A stretch of DNA of 64,000 nucleotides from SAR86 cluster bacterium AG-390-O18 (GCA_003279605.1 QCHF01000002.1:447586-511585), one strand, 5' to 3'; counted from the stretch's first letter, positions 27,522 to 37,930 are shown. The notes: generated from the letters alone by a model not told the origin. Made by a program: numbers and translations.

Positions 27522-28376
27522 ATGACAATAAAAGCACAAGACGTAAAAGAGCTTAGGGAGAAAACAGGCTTGGGCATGATGGAATGTAAAAAAGCTCTTG
27601 AACAAGCAAATGGAAATTTAGAGGAAGCAATTAAAAATTTACGAAAAAGCAGTGCTTTGAAAGCTGAAAAAAAAGCTTCAAGAACTGCTGTTGAGGGGAT
27701 AATTACTTCTAAAACATCCAACAAAGAAATTACTTTTCTAGAAGTTAATTGCGAAACTGATTTTGTTGCTAAAGATGAAAATTTTATCAATTTCTGTGAA
27801 GAAACTTTAAAAGTTGCTGTTGATACTTCTTCGAAAGAAAATTTATTGGATGAAGTTTCTCAAGCTATGGAAAAGCAAAGAATGTCTTTGGTTCAGAAAA
27901 TCGGCGAAAACATAATTATCAGAAAGGTAAAAAAAATTACTGGAGAAGTTTTAGAATCATATATTCATTCAAATAAAAAAATAGCTGCCGGTGTTTCTTT
28001 AGAGCAAGGTAATCCAGAGATTGCTAAAGAATTGGCTATGCATATAGCTGCAACTAATCCTATAGTTTTGTCTCCAGAAGATTTGGATGAATCCTATATA
28101 AATTCTGAAAGAGAAATATTTAAATCACAGGTCGAAAAGGAAGATAAGCCTGAAGAAATCAAAGAAAAAATGATTCAGGGTAAATTAAACAAACAGCTTG
28201 CTGATGTGAGCTTATTGAAACAACCTTTTGTCAAAGATCCTTCTAAGAGTGTTGAAGCATTTCTTTCTGATTCGAATGCAAAAATATCTTCGTTCGTAAG
28301 AATTGAAGTTGGTGAAGGTATAGAGGTTGAAAAGAAGGATTTTGCAGAGGAAGTTCAGTCTCAACTTGAAGGATAA
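27522..28376 (+). CDS. tsf: Elongation factor Ts
   Basis: EF-Ts exchanges GDP on EF-Tu. The 284 residues start with the UBA-like domain (VKELREKTGLGMMECKKALEQANGNLEEAI) and include the conserved TDFVAKDENF contact motif near residue 80. Length matches E. coli (283). It directly follows rpsB. The usual next gene pyrH is absent; frr follows after 25 bases. Confidence 0.98.
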   Translation: MTIKAQDVKELREKTGLGMMECKKALEQANGNLEEAIKNLRKSSALKAEKKASRTAVEGIITSKTSNKEITFLEVNCETDFVAKDENFINFCEETLKVAVDTSSKENLLDEVSQAMEKQRMSLVQKIGENIIIRKVKKITGEVLESYIHSNKKIAAGVSLEQGNPEIAKELAMHIAATNPIVLSPEDLDESYINSEREIFKSQVEKEDKPEEIKEKMIQGKLNKQLADVSLLKQPFVKDPSKSVEAFLSDSNAKISSFVRIEVGEGIEVEKKDFAEEVQSQLEG

Positions 28377-28401
28377 TAATCTTTTTTTATAGATAATTAG
28401 A

Positions 28402-28959
28402 ATGATTAACGAAACTAAATCTGAAACTGAAGAGCAAATGAATAAAACTATTTTATCTTTAGAAAAAAAACTCCAAAGGATAAGAACGGGAAGAGCTAAC
28501 CCATCTTTATTGGAATCAGTTGAAGTAGATTATTATGGTTCAAATACTCCGATAAGTCAGATGAGCAATATTTCAGTAGAGGATGCCAGGACTTTATCAA
28601 TAGTTCCATGGGAAAAGGATCAGGTACAAAATATTGAGAAAGCTATCCAATCTTCAGATATTGGTCTTCAGCCTGCTACTTCAGGAGACGTGATAAGAGT
28701 TATCATTCCCGAGCTAACTGAAGAGACCAGAAAAGATTTAATTAAGGTTGCTAAATCTGAGGCAGAAAACTCAAAAGTTTCTATAAGAAATCAGAGAAGA
28801 GATGCAAATGCTATGTTAAAGGAATTCTGCAACGAAAAAGAAATCTCTCAGGATGATCTAAGACGTGGCGAAGAAATTATTCAGAATCTCACCGATAACT
28901 ATGTAACCAAGATAGACTTACTTCTTGAGAAAAAAGAAAAAGATCTTTTAGAAATTTAA
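28402..28959 (+). CDS. frr: Ribosome recycling factor
   Basis: RRF splits terminated ribosomes with EF-G. The 185 residues show the two-domain tRNA-like family: LRTGRANPSLLE-type RIRTGRANPSLLESVEVDYYG near residue 28, then SNISVEDARTLSIVPWEK, and RISIRNQRRDAN-like VSIRNQRRDANAMLKEF near 130. Normal length. uppS starts two bases after its stop. Confidence 0.97.
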   Translation: MINETKSETEEQMNKTILSLEKKLQRIRTGRANPSLLESVEVDYYGSNTPISQMSNISVEDARTLSIVPWEKDQVQNIEKAIQSSDIGLQPATSGDVIRVIIPELTEETRKDLIKVAKSEAENSKVSIRNQRRDANAMLKEFCNEKEISQDDLRRGEEIIQNLTDNYVTKIDLLLEKKEKDLLEI

Positions 28960-28961
28960 AA

Positions 28962-29654
28962 ATGAAAAATCTCAACCATCTTGCGGTAATCATGGATGGA
29001 AATAACAGGTGGGCGTCAAGCAGAAACCTTCCTTCAAAAGCTGGGCATAAAGAAGGTGTAAAAAAAGCTAGATTAGCAGTTGAGTATGCCTTAGAAAAAA
29101 AAATCGATTATCTTACTTTATTTGCTTTCAGCACAGAAAATTGGCTAAGAGAGGAAGTAGAAGTTAGAGATTTAATCAGTTTGTTCTTTGATGCATTAGA
29201 AGAACAGACTCCAGAACTTAGGGAGGAAAAAGTTAAGTTAAATTTTATTGGAGATATTTCAAGGTTTAACAAAAAATTAATAAAACAAATTGAAAAATCA
29301 AAAAAACTAACCGAGGAATATAAACCGAAGCTTAATTTAATAATTGCTGCTAGCTACGGAGGAAAGTGGGACATAATAAATGCGGTCAAAAAATTTTATG
29401 CAGACAAAAAAGGTAAAGAGTTAAATGAAAATTCTTTAGAAGATTATCTAGAAACAAAAAGTTTTCCTAATCCAGATTTAATAATAAGGTCTGGAGGAGA
29501 ACAAAGACTGAGTAATTTCTACCTTTGGCAGTCTTCATACTCTGAGCTCTATTTTTCTGAAAAACTTTGGCCTGATTTTAATAAAAAAGATTTTGAAAAG
29601 GCTATCGAGGACTTTTTAACTAGAAAGAGAAAGTTCGGAGTAGAAACAGGATAA
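28962..29654 (+). CDS. uppS: Undecaprenyl diphosphate synthase (UPP synthase)
   Basis: A cis-prenyltransferase that makes the C55 carrier lipid for peptidoglycan and LPS. The 230 residues carry AVIMDGNNRWA with the catalytic aspartate near residue 11, LTLFAFSTENW near 50, and RSGGEQRLSNFYLWQSSYSELYF near 180, all family signatures. It sits with cdsA and dxr, the normal order. Two bases separate it from cdsA. Confidence 0.97.
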   Translation: MKNLNHLAVIMDGNNRWASSRNLPSKAGHKEGVKKARLAVEYALEKKIDYLTLFAFSTENWLREEVEVRDLISLFFDALEEQTPELREEKVKLNFIGDISRFNKKLIKQIEKSKKLTEEYKPKLNLIIAASYGGKWDIINAVKKFYADKKGKELNENSLEDYLETKSFPNPDLIIRSGGEQRLSNFYLWQSSYSELYFSEKLWPDFNKKDFEKAIEDFLTRKRKFGVETG

Positions 29655-29656
29655 GT

Positions 29657-30334
29657 ATGAAAAGAGTTTTCACAGGATTGATTTTGGGCCTTTTTGCACT
29701 TTTTTTCGTTTTTTTCACTAGCGACACTCTCTTTCAAATAATCTTGACTGGCATATTAGGATATTCCCTTTTTGAGTTATTAAGAATAAAAGCAGAAAGA
29801 AGCTTCTTTGTATGGATTATATTTATTATGATTCTTATCAATATATCTTTAATCTTTTCGATAGCGAACTCATCTGGTAGAAGCTTTTTTTTTACCGCAT
29901 TATTAATTTCCGTATTCACGGATATTTTTGCTTTAGTCTTCGGAAAACTTTTGGGTAAAAGATTTATCTTTCCTTCTATTAGTCCAAACAAAACCTTAGA
30001 AGGAACTATATTAGGATTAGTGATTCCAAGTTTCTTATTCCTCTTTTTTGGATATTTGTTCATTGAAGTTGAAATAATAGGATCAGAGGTTTTTTCAGAA
30101 TTTCTAGTTATATCTCTATTTATTGATTCATACGGGTATCTCATAACTTTTTTTATAATTCTGATTTCTTCTTTAGCAAGTATTTCTGGAGACTTGTTAG
30201 CTAGTAAATCAAAAAGATTAATGGGTGTTAAGGATTTTGGAAATTTGTTGCCAGGGCATGGCGGTGTACTTGATAGAATAGATAGTCACGTTATTTGCAT
30301 ACCCGTTTTTTTTATTTTTTATAGCCTAATTTAA
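29657..30334 (+). CDS. cdsA: Phosphatidate cytidylyltransferase, short form
   Basis: CdsA makes CDP-diacylglycerol for phospholipid synthesis in the inner membrane. The 225 residues have about six or seven hydrophobic segments and the family signature GDLLASKSKRLMGVKDFGNLLPGHGGVLDRIDS near residue 177. E. coli CdsA has 285 residues; the missing part is at the N-terminal membrane region. Its stop overlaps the dxr start by one base. Confidence 0.94.
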   Translation: MKRVFTGLILGLFALFFVFFTSDTLFQIILTGILGYSLFELLRIKAERSFFVWIIFIMILINISLIFSIANSSGRSFFFTALLISVFTDIFALVFGKLLGKRFIFPSISPNKTLEGTILGLVIPSFLFLFFGYLFIEVEIIGSEVFSEFLVISLFIDSYGYLITFFIILISSLASISGDLLASKSKRLMGVKDFGNLLPGHGGVLDRIDSHVICIPVFFIFYSLI

Positions 30335-31479
30335 TGCAGAAAGTAGTATTACTTGGATCTACAGGATCGGTTGGAAAATCCTCTTTAGAAGTTATTGAAA
30401 AAAATAAAGAAAAATATGAAATTGCCTGTTTGGTTGCTCTTTCTAATGAAGAGCTGATAAAAGTTCAAGCCAAAAAACATAAGAAAGCAAAAATATACAT
30501 AGAAAAACCAAGAGATAAACTTTCTTCAAAGAAACTTATTAATAAAAATGATCTTCTAAAATTAATTTCCGGTAAAGATGTAGACATAGTAATTGCCGCT
30601 ATATCGGGTTCAGATGGTTTAGAGCTTATCCATCATTCTATCGTATCAGGAAAGAAAGTTTTAATTGCCAATAAAGAACCATTGGTAATGGCTGGTGATT
30701 TTATAGTTAATGAAGCAAAAAAATTTGGAGCTCAAATCATTCCAATTGATTCTGAACACTGTTCTATTCATCAAAGCATTCAAGGTAAAAAAGAAAATTC
30801 CATATCAAAAATTACTCTCACTTGTTCAGGTGGTCCTTTTTATAATTTAACTAAATCAGAATTTAAATATATTTCCTCAAAACAAGCTTTAAAACATCCA
30901 ATTTGGAAGATGGGACGCAAAATTACCATAGACTCCTCAACTTTGATGAATAAAGCTTTAGAAATAATAGAGGCAAGGTATTTGTTTAATCAAAACCCTA
31001 ACAAGATAGAAGCTATTATTCATCCTGAAGGGCTTATTCACTCTTTAGTCGAGTTTCATGATGGAACAATCTTAGCCTCCATGGCTTTGCCAGATATGAA
31101 GATTCCAATATCTTATGGTCTGGGCTTCCCTGACACAATAGAAAATGGCGTAAATAAAATTAATTTACAAAAATTAAAAAATCTAAGTTTTAAACCAATA
31201 GATACTAAAAAGTTCCCGTCTATAGATTTTGCATATTTTGCTTTAAATCATGAGAAAGGGATGCCAATTATTTTAAATGCTGCAAACGAGGTTGCTGTGG
31301 AATTATTTCTAAGAAATAAAATAACCTTTTTAAATATATACAAGCTAATTTCATCCACCCTTAACTATGCAGATAAGAGTAATATGGATTTAACTTCTGT
31401 ATCATTAGAATCAATTTTAGAATTTAATAGGGAAGCAAAAAAAATTGCCTTAAACTTAGCAGCCAAAAATAATAGATGA
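30334..31479 (+). CDS. dxr: 1-deoxy-D-xylulose 5-phosphate reductoisomerase
   Basis: Dxr catalyses the first committed step of the MEP isoprenoid pathway. The 381 residues start VVLLGSTGSVGKSSLEVI (NADPH binding). The metal and substrate region IPIDSEHCSIHQSIQG near 138 and the flexible loop HPIWKMGRKITIDSSTLMNKALE near 190 are present. Products feed UppS, encoded just upstream. The rseP start overlaps its stop by four bases. Confidence 0.97.
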   Translation: MQKVVLLGSTGSVGKSSLEVIEKNKEKYEIACLVALSNEELIKVQAKKHKKAKIYIEKPRDKLSSKKLINKNDLLKLISGKDVDIVIAAISGSDGLELIHHSIVSGKKVLIANKEPLVMAGDFIVNEAKKFGAQIIPIDSEHCSIHQSIQGKKENSISKITLTCSGGPFYNLTKSEFKYISSKQALKHPIWKMGRKITIDSSTLMNKALEIIEARYLFNQNPNKIEAIIHPEGLIHSLVEFHDGTILASMALPDMKIPISYGLGFPDTIENGVNKINLQKLKNLSFKPIDTKKFPSIDFAYFALNHEKGMPIILNAANEVAVELFLRNKITFLNIYKLISSTLNYADKSNMDLTSVSLESILEFNREAKKIALNLAAKNNR

Positions 31480-32810
31480 CTTTTCTTGTATATATATGTT
31501 CTTTTTTAGTACTTATTTCGATAATTGTTTTCGTTCATGAACTTGGGCACTTTTCTTTTGCTCGTCTTTTTGGAGTAAGAGTATTGGATTTTTCCATAGG
31601 GTTTGGTAAGTCAATCAAAAGCTGGGAAACAAAATCTAAAACTGTTTTTAACCTCAGATTATTACCCTTTGGTGGTTATGTAAAAATGAACGGAGAAGAA
31701 ATTATAGAAAAATCTCAATCTAGTGACTCCTATTCTTCTAAAAAGTATTACCAAAAATTATTGATAACTTTAGGAGGGCCAATCTTTAACTTTATTTTGG
31801 CTATTGCAATTTTTTTTATTATAAATATTTTAGGTATATATAAAATTATGCCAATAGTTGGTGACGTTCTTCCAAATTCAATTGTGTTTGAAGAAGGTAT
31901 TGAAAAAGGAGATTTGATATCAAAGATTGACAATATTGAAATATACTCTTTTTCCGATGCGCAGCTTGCCCTTTCAAAGAGATTAGGCGAAACAGGGAAT
32001 ATAGAAATAAAAATTTTAAGAAATGAAAATTCTTTTGAATTTTTCTTGCCAATTAATAATTGGCTAAGCTCAAAAGAACCTTCGAACCTCTTATACGAAT
32101 TAGGAATTTTCCCTCCCTTGGAACCAATCATCGGCTCAGTTATGAAGGCCAGTCCTGCAGAAATGGGAGGCATTAAACCTGGAGATAAAATTCTTGAAAT
32201 CAATGATAAACCTATCACTTTTTGGGGAGATATTAGACAGGAAATAAATAAATCTAGAGGTAATGAAATTCCAGTAAAAATTCTTAGAGAAAATAAAATT
32301 AATACATTAACAATTACACCCAGTCTTTCAGAAAGTGACTTTAACTGGCAGATTGGTGTTAGTTCGTCATTTGAACTTAGTTCAAAAGCAAGAGTTTTGG
32401 TAACTTATTCTTTGGTTGATTCTTTAAAAAACTCATTCACTCAAACATATATTGTCATTGAAAACTCAGTTTTATTTCTTGGAAAAATTATTTTCGGTCA
32501 AGTTTCTGCAAAAAATCTTGGAGGACCAGTAATGATAGGTCAGTATGCTGGAGAATCTCTAATCTACGGCGGATTTTATTCCTTTTTTTATCTCATTGCT
32601 TTGATTAGTATCAGCCTTGGCATAGTTAATTTATTTCCTCTTCCAGTTTTGGATGGTGGCCAAGCTCTCATCCTAACTATTGAAAGAATAATTGGCAGAG
32701 ATTTACCAGATAAAATGCTTGATTTCTTTTATAGATTTGGGACTGCCTTTTTAATTTCCCTTTTTCTTTTTGTTTTTTTTAATGATATTTTTAGGATTCT
32801 TCAACCATGA
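31476..32810 (+). CDS. rseP: Site-2 protease RseP
   Basis: An intramembrane zinc metalloprotease that cleaves anti-sigma factors and signal-peptide remnants. HELGH sits in the first membrane segment at residues 21-25. Two PDZ domains follow in the periplasmic part (about 125-210 and 215-290). The second catalytic motif is NLFPLPVLDGG near residue 387. Length 444 is normal (E. coli 450). It overlaps dxr and bamA by four bases each. No rseA is in the window, so the substrate is not shown. Confidence 0.96.
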   Translation: MTFLVYICSFLVLISIIVFVHELGHFSFARLFGVRVLDFSIGFGKSIKSWETKSKTVFNLRLLPFGGYVKMNGEEIIEKSQSSDSYSSKKYYQKLLITLGGPIFNFILAIAIFFIINILGIYKIMPIVGDVLPNSIVFEEGIEKGDLISKIDNIEIYSFSDAQLALSKRLGETGNIEIKILRNENSFEFFLPINNWLSSKEPSNLLYELGIFPPLEPIIGSVMKASPAEMGGIKPGDKILEINDKPITFWGDIRQEINKSRGNEIPVKILRENKINTLTITPSLSESDFNWQIGVSSSFELSSKARVLVTYSLVDSLKNSFTQTYIVIENSVLFLGKIIFGQVSAKNLGGPVMIGQYAGESLIYGGFYSFFYLIALISISLGIVNLFPLPVLDGGQALILTIERIIGRDLPDKMLDFFYRFGTAFLISLFLFVFFNDIFRILQP

Positions 32811-35131
32811 AAAACAGGTTTATATTCTTAATTTTATTAACTTTTTCATCTTTTTCTATTACTCAACAAGATTCTTGGGTCCTTGATGACATAAGGATTT
32901 CGGGCCTTCAAAGAGTTTCTGCAGGAAGTGTGTTTGCTGTTATGCCAGTGAGTATTGGAGATATCATCAATAATGAAAATTATAAAGAAATAGCAACTTC
33001 AATTTTTGAGACTGGTAAATTTGATGATATTAAATTAGGCAGAGAAGGTAACGCACTATTAATTAGTCTTGCAGAACGACCAACTATTGATGAAATATTA
33101 ATAGAAGGTAACAAAGCAATTAAAACTGACGCGCTATTAGACGGCCTTAAAAAGTCAGGAACATTTGTCGGAGCTTTGTATAAAAGGGCTATTTTTGAGA
33201 GCCTAAGCGTAGAATTAGAAAGACAATACTCTTCTCAAGGAAAGTATTCTGCTGAAGTAGAGGTTCAGTCTGAGAATTTACCTAAAAATAGAATAAAGCT
33301 ATCTATAAACATAGATGAAGGTGTTTCATCTTCTTTAAAAGTTATAAATTTAGTAGGTAATAAGAAATTTTCTGATGAAGAAATTTTAAAAGAGTTTAAA
33401 TTAAAGGAAAAAAATTGGCTATCTGTATTCAGCAGGGGGTCGGGATACTCAAAAGAAAATTTAAAGGGAGATTTAGAAACTTTAGAGTCCTTGTATAAAA
33501 ATAATGGATTTCTTAAGTTTGAAGTTCTCTCCACTATGGTTTCAATCTCAGAAAATAAAAAAGATATATTTCTTACTATAACTTTAAATGAAGGAAATAT
33601 TTACAAGGTTAAAGAGGTGAGTCTTGCAGGAGATTTAGATATCGATGAATTGATTCTTAAAAGCCTACTAAATATTCCCACTAATGAAATATATATGGAG
33701 TCATTTGTCAAATTTTCTGAAGACAGAATAAAAGGCTTACTCGAAAGTATTGGGTATACAAATGCTGAAGTTTCTACATCAAGAGAAATTAACGAAGAAG
33801 AAAAATCTGTCTCCTTAACTCTTTTTGTTGATAAAGGCCAAAGAACGATGGTTAACAGAATTTCTTTCCAAGGAAATGAAAGAACTCATGATGTGGTTTT
33901 GAGAAGGGAAATGAGGCAAATGGAAAAAAGTTGGGCATCAAATGACTTAATGGAGATCTCAAAATTAAGACTGGATAGGCTTGGATTTTTTAAAAATGTG
34001 GAGTATGAAAAGAAATCTGTTCCAGGTTCCCCTGATGAAGTAGATGTAATTTTTAAAGTAGAAGAACAATATTCTGGATCAATAGGAGGTTCTTTAGGCT
34101 ATGGTGCTTATGGGTTCAGTTTGGGGGCAAACTATTCAGAAAAAAATGCTTTTGGAACAGGGAACACAGTTTCGGTTGGAATAAGTTATAGCGAATGGAG
34201 ACAAGATATCTCATTTAATTTTTTTGACCCATACTTTACTATTGATGGGCTTGGCTTAGGCTATGGAGCTTATTTAAGAAAAACTGATTATGGAAACTTT
34301 AATATCGCATCCTACAACACAGATTCTTATGGAGGGTCAGTAAATTTTCAGCTACCAATTACTGAGATTGAACAGCTTGGACTTTCATTGCAAGTCGATA
34401 ATACGCAATTAAAAGCAAATGCATTTAGCTCTAGACAGTTAGTAGATTTTTATACTTCCGAAGGTTTTGATTTTAACACTTACAGCGGACAAGTAAGCTG
34501 GTCTAGAGTTACTTTAGACAGAGGTCTATTTCCAACAAATGGATCTAGAAATTCAATTTCAATCAGCTTAACGCTTCCAGGGAGTAATATTAATTATGGA
34601 AGATTTAATCATGACTTCAAAATATTTAGGCCTTTACCTCTTGGATTAGTTTTTGCTTATAAATCAAGAATTGGAGCCTTATTTACATACGGAGATACCC
34701 AAACGGCTCCTCCCTATCAAAATTTTTATGCTGGAGGAATGAGATCGGTTAGAGGTTTTAAACAAAATTATTTAGGTCCAAAAGCCGTTTATAATCAAGG
34801 TTATGGACCAAGCAGACCCAGACCAATAGGAGGCCCTTATAGCTTATCCGGAGGATTTGATTTAATCGTTCCATTAGATTTTGTTCCCGATCCAAGATCA
34901 GTAAGAGCTTCAGTTTTTATTGATTATGGGAATGTATTTAGTGATGGATGTAAATCTTATGAGACAAACTGCTATGAGTTTGATTTATCTGAGCTTAGGT
35001 ATTCAGTAGGCTTAGGTTTCACATGGGTTACAGCATTAGGACCACTATCCTTTGCAATTTCCTCTGTTTTTAATGATTCTCCTGAAGATCGGACTGAATC
35101 TTTTCAATTTGAAATAGGCACGCAATTTTAA
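32807..35131 (+). CDS. bamA: Outer-membrane assembly protein BamA
   Basis: BamA is the barrel insertase of the outer membrane. The 774 residues have a signal peptide (about 1-19), five POTRA domains (about 24-420) and a C-terminal 16-strand barrel. The lid-locking motif VRGF is present in MRSVRGFKQNYLGPKA near residue 655, and the protein ends with an aromatic C-terminal residue (EIGTQF), as barrel proteins do. It lies between rseP and skp as in most Gammaproteobacteria. Confidence 0.97.
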   Translation: MKNRFIFLILLTFSSFSITQQDSWVLDDIRISGLQRVSAGSVFAVMPVSIGDIINNENYKEIATSIFETGKFDDIKLGREGNALLISLAERPTIDEILIEGNKAIKTDALLDGLKKSGTFVGALYKRAIFESLSVELERQYSSQGKYSAEVEVQSENLPKNRIKLSINIDEGVSSSLKVINLVGNKKFSDEEILKEFKLKEKNWLSVFSRGSGYSKENLKGDLETLESLYKNNGFLKFEVLSTMVSISENKKDIFLTITLNEGNIYKVKEVSLAGDLDIDELILKSLLNIPTNEIYMESFVKFSEDRIKGLLESIGYTNAEVSTSREINEEEKSVSLTLFVDKGQRTMVNRISFQGNERTHDVVLRREMRQMEKSWASNDLMEISKLRLDRLGFFKNVEYEKKSVPGSPDEVDVIFKVEEQYSGSIGGSLGYGAYGFSLGANYSEKNAFGTGNTVSVGISYSEWRQDISFNFFDPYFTIDGLGLGYGAYLRKTDYGNFNIASYNTDSYGGSVNFQLPITEIEQLGLSLQVDNTQLKANAFSSRQLVDFYTSEGFDFNTYSGQVSWSRVTLDRGLFPTNGSRNSISISLTLPGSNINYGRFNHDFKIFRPLPLGLVFAYKSRIGALFTYGDTQTAPPYQNFYAGGMRSVRGFKQNYLGPKAVYNQGYGPSRPRPIGGPYSLSGGFDLIVPLDFVPDPRSVRASVFIDYGNVFSDGCKSYETNCYEFDLSELRYSVGLGFTWVTALGPLSFAISSVFNDSPEDRTESFQFEIGTQF

Positions 35132-35211
35132 AAAAAATAGGAATTTTTTTTACCAAAAGTGTAAAATTCAATATCTTTTTTAATTTAAAATAGATCTTCA
35201 AGGGGTTAAAT

Positions 35212-35739
35212 ATGAAAAACATTAAAAGAATTTTTATTTTTATTTCTCTATCATTTTTTGGTAGTTCGGCTTTTCTTTCAGAAGGAATTGCTGTGATTGA
35301 TTACAATGCAATTTTCCTAGGAACAGATCTAGCAAGAGAGCGTATTGATGATTTAAGAGATTCATCTGACTATAAAGACCTTACTGACGAGGCCCAAGCT
35401 AAAGACAGTGAAAGAATAAAGTTAGCTGAAAAATTAAAAAAGGACGAATCAACCCTCTCCGATTCAGAAAAGGATGAAATTTTAAAAAAAATTCAAACTC
35501 TTTACCAAAGCATACAGCTCTTATCTCAGCAAATCCAAGCTAAGGAACAAGAGGTAACCCAAAAACTTCAGGCAGATCAGGCAGAGGCTGTACAAAAAGT
35601 TGTTAATGAATTGATAAAAGCAAAAAAAATAAAAATGCTTTTAAATTCTCAAGCTTTACTTGCATTTGATAGAAGTGATGAAAAAATAAACCTTACCCCT
35701 GAAGTAGTTGATCTTATAAATAAAGAACAGAAAAAATAA
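35212..35739 (+). CDS. skp: Periplasmic chaperone Skp/OmpH
   Basis: Skp holds unfolded outer-membrane proteins in the periplasm. The 175 residues start with a signal peptide (about 1-20), followed by AVIDYNAIFLGTDLARERI, the OmpH opening, and a long charged coiled coil (about residues 55-145, with LYQSIQLLSQQIQAKEQEV). Sequence is weakly conserved, as usual, but position between bamA and lpxD is decisive. An AAGGGG site precedes the ATG. The 80-base spacer upstream may hold its own promoter. Confidence 0.9.
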   Translation: MKNIKRIFIFISLSFFGSSAFLSEGIAVIDYNAIFLGTDLARERIDDLRDSSDYKDLTDEAQAKDSERIKLAEKLKKDESTLSDSEKDEILKKIQTLYQSIQLLSQQIQAKEQEVTQKLQADQAEAVQKVVNELIKAKKIKMLLNSQALLAFDRSDEKINLTPEVVDLINKEQKK

Positions 35740-35745
35740 TAAAGT

Positions 35746-36720
35746 TTGTCCAAAGAGTCTTTTAAGCTTTCAGAAATCTCAGATTTTCTAGGTGGACAGT
35801 TATCTGGCGATGGCTCTATAACTATTTCTGAAATTAAAACTTTATTAGAAGCTGACAAAGGATCTATATCTTTTATCTACAATAAAAAATTCAAAAAAGA
35901 TCTTGAAGCAACATCAGCCTCAGCAGTTCTTATTTCAAAAGAATATATCAATCATTGCCAAGTAGATTATATTCTCGTTGCAAATCCACACGAATCTTAT
36001 GCAAAGCTAACCCAACTATTTTCTGGAAATTTGAGAAAAAAAATTTCAAATAAAAATTATGCAGATTCATATTCAAAAGATGGTATCGAAATTGGAAAAA
36101 ACGTTTTTGTCGGTAAGAATGTAATAATTGAAAAAGGAACTAAAATAAATTCTGGATCCTTTATTGGAGATGATGTTTTTATTGGAGAAGAGACCTATAT
36201 ACACCCAAATGTTTGCCTTTATCATTCTGTAAGGATTGGAAAAAAAAATATTATTCACGCCAATTCAGTTATAGGATCAGACGGCCTAGGTTTTGCAAAT
36301 AACGAAGATTCATGGGAAAAAATAGAACATCTTGGGTCTGTTGAGCTAAAAGATAATGTAGAAGTTGGAGCTTCTTGTACCATTGATAGAGCATCTTTAG
36401 GCGCAACGATTTTAAACAACGGGGTAAAGCTAGATAATCAAGTCCACATTGCTCATAACTGTAATATCGGAAAAAATACAATAATAGGTGCGAAGACTGC
36501 AATTGCAGGAAGTACAGTTATCGGGGAAGAATGTTTAATTGGAGGCGGTTGTGGAATTGTTGATAATATTAAAATAGAAAAAGGCGTTAGAATAAATCCG
36601 ATGACATTCATAACTAAATCCATAAAGAAACCGGGAATTTATTCTGGCGGCTCTGTTGTTTTAGAACACTCAAAATGGCTTAAACATATTACAATTCAGA
36701 AAAAAGAATTTGATGATTGA
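35746..36720 (+). CDS. lpxD: UDP-3-O-acylglucosamine N-acyltransferase
   Basis: LpxD adds the N-linked acyl chain in the third step of lipid A synthesis. The 324 residues have an N-terminal uridine-binding domain ([20 protein letters not shown]) and a left-handed beta-helix of hexapeptide repeats from about 110. Catalytic H237 is in NQVHIAHN. The start is a TTG six bases after the skp stop; no ATG is possible without losing conserved N-terminal residues, and there is little of a ribosome binding site. Its end overlaps fabZ. Confidence 0.95.
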   Translation: MSKESFKLSEISDFLGGQLSGDGSITISEIKTLLEADKGSISFIYNKKFKKDLEATSASAVLISKEYINHCQVDYILVANPHESYAKLTQLFSGNLRKKISNKNYADSYSKDGIEIGKNVFVGKNVIIEKGTKINSGSFIGDDVFIGEETYIHPNVCLYHSVRIGKKNIIHANSVIGSDGLGFANNEDSWEKIEHLGSVELKDNVEVGASCTIDRASLGATILNNGVKLDNQVHIAHNCNIGKNTIIGAKTAIAGSTVIGEECLIGGGCGIVDNIKIEKGVRINPMTFITKSIKKPGIYSGGSVVLEHSKWLKHITIQKKEFDD

Positions 36721-37150
36721 TATTGAAAAAATAAAAACATTATTACCTCACCGTTATCCATTTTTGCTTGTAGACAGAGTTGAAGAACTTGAAGAGCATA
36801 AATACATAAAAGCTTATAAAAATATCACAAACAGCGAACCTTTTTTTCTTGGCCATTTTCCGAATAGATCTGTTATGCCCGGCGTTTTAATTCTTGAAGC
36901 TTTAGCTCAAGCTTCAGGAGTTCTGGGTTTTGTTTCAATGAATAAAACTCCTGAAGAAGGTTCAATGTATTATTTCGTAGGCGCAGATAAATTAAGGTTT
37001 AAAAACCCCGTTACACCTGGAGATAAACTAACACTCGAATCAACTAAAATTTCAGAAAAGGCAGGAATTTGGAAATTTGATTGTAAGGCAACTGTAGGAG
37101 AAAAATTTATTTGTTCGGCAATTGTACTTTGTGCTGATCGACCTAAATGA
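36713..37150 (+). CDS. fabZ: 3-hydroxyacyl-ACP dehydratase FabZ
   Basis: FabZ dehydrates 3-hydroxyacyl-ACP in fatty acid elongation and competes with LpxA for the same substrate. With the ATG at 36713 it has 145 residues; a TTG one codon earlier is unlikely. The start [23 protein letters not shown] is typical. Catalytic H48 ([15 protein letters not shown]) and E62 ([11 protein letters not shown]) are visible. It overlaps lpxD by eight bases and lpxA by four. Confidence 0.97.
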   Translation: MIDIEKIKTLLPHRYPFLLVDRVEELEEHKYIKAYKNITNSEPFFLGHFPNRSVMPGVLILEALAQASGVLGFVSMNKTPEEGSMYYFVGADKLRFKNPVTPGDKLTLESTKISEKAGIWKFDCKATVGEKFICSAIVLCADRPK

Positions 37151-37917
37151 TTCATTCTTCGGCTCAAATAGATTCATCTGCTGAAATAGATGATGGTGTT
37201 TCAATAGGCCCTTATACGGTAATAGGTCCTAATGTAAAGATAAAATCTGGTACCGTCATCGAAGGAAATGTTTTTATTCATAAGAATACGTTTATTGGTA
37301 AAGATAACCTTATTTATCCTTTTGCAAGCATAGGAGGAGATCCTCAAGATTTAAAATATCAAGGAGAAGATACTTTTCTAGAAATTGGCAATCATAACGA
37401 AATTAGAGAGGGATCAACAATTAATAGAGGCACCGTTCAAGAAAATGGAAAAACCATAATTGGTAACAATAACCTTTTGATGGCTTACACTCACGTTGCA
37501 CATGATTGTATTTTGGAAGACGATATAGTTATGACAAATAATGCAGGTGTTGCTGGAGTTGTTAAAGTCGGCAGGGGAGCAAGGCTTAGTGGTTTTACAT
37601 TAGTTCACCAGTTCTGCAACATAGGAAGCTATAGTTTTAGCGCCTTAGGTACAATTATTACTAAAGACGTGCCTGCTTATGTGAGAGTTAGCGGAAATCC
37701 TGCAATTCCAAGAGGATTAAATATCATTGGTATTCAAAGACAAGATCTTTCTAAAGAAGTAGGCGATGCCTTAAAAGAGTCATATAAAATTTTGTATCTC
37801 AGAAAAAATAAATTGAAGGACGCAAAACAGGAAATTATCTCGAAATTTAAAGATATTAAAGAAATGAGTCTTTTCATTGATAGTATTTCAAATACTGGAA
37901 GAAGTATAGTTCGTTAA
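37147..37917 (+). CDS. lpxA: UDP-N-acetylglucosamine acyltransferase
   Basis: LpxA starts lipid A synthesis. The 256 residues form a hexapeptide-repeat beta-helix from the N-terminus, then an alpha-helical C-terminal part (about 190-256). Catalytic H119 lies in AYTHVAHDC, the equivalent of E. coli H125, and [12 protein letters not shown] near 63 is a family signature. ATGA overlap with fabZ. Together with LpxD and LpxB it makes the early lipid A precursors. Confidence 0.97.
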   Translation: MIHSSAQIDSSAEIDDGVSIGPYTVIGPNVKIKSGTVIEGNVFIHKNTFIGKDNLIYPFASIGGDPQDLKYQGEDTFLEIGNHNEIREGSTINRGTVQENGKTIIGNNNLLMAYTHVAHDCILEDDIVMTNNAGVAGVVKVGRGARLSGFTLVHQFCNIGSYSFSALGTIITKDVPAYVRVSGNPAIPRGLNIIGIQRQDLSKEVGDALKESYKILYLRKNKLKDAKQEIISKFKDIKEMSLFIDSISNTGRSIVR

Positions 37918-37930
37918 GGGTTAAAAAATT

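Noticed and set aside
31748-32218. 156-codon frame opposite rseP
   Set aside because: Antisense to a conserved gene, no ribosome binding site and a composition that mirrors rseP; a shadow frame.
35132-35211. Terminator after bamA from facing A and T runs
   Set aside because: The pairing would be only A-T with no G-C stem, and transcription should continue into skp and lpxD.
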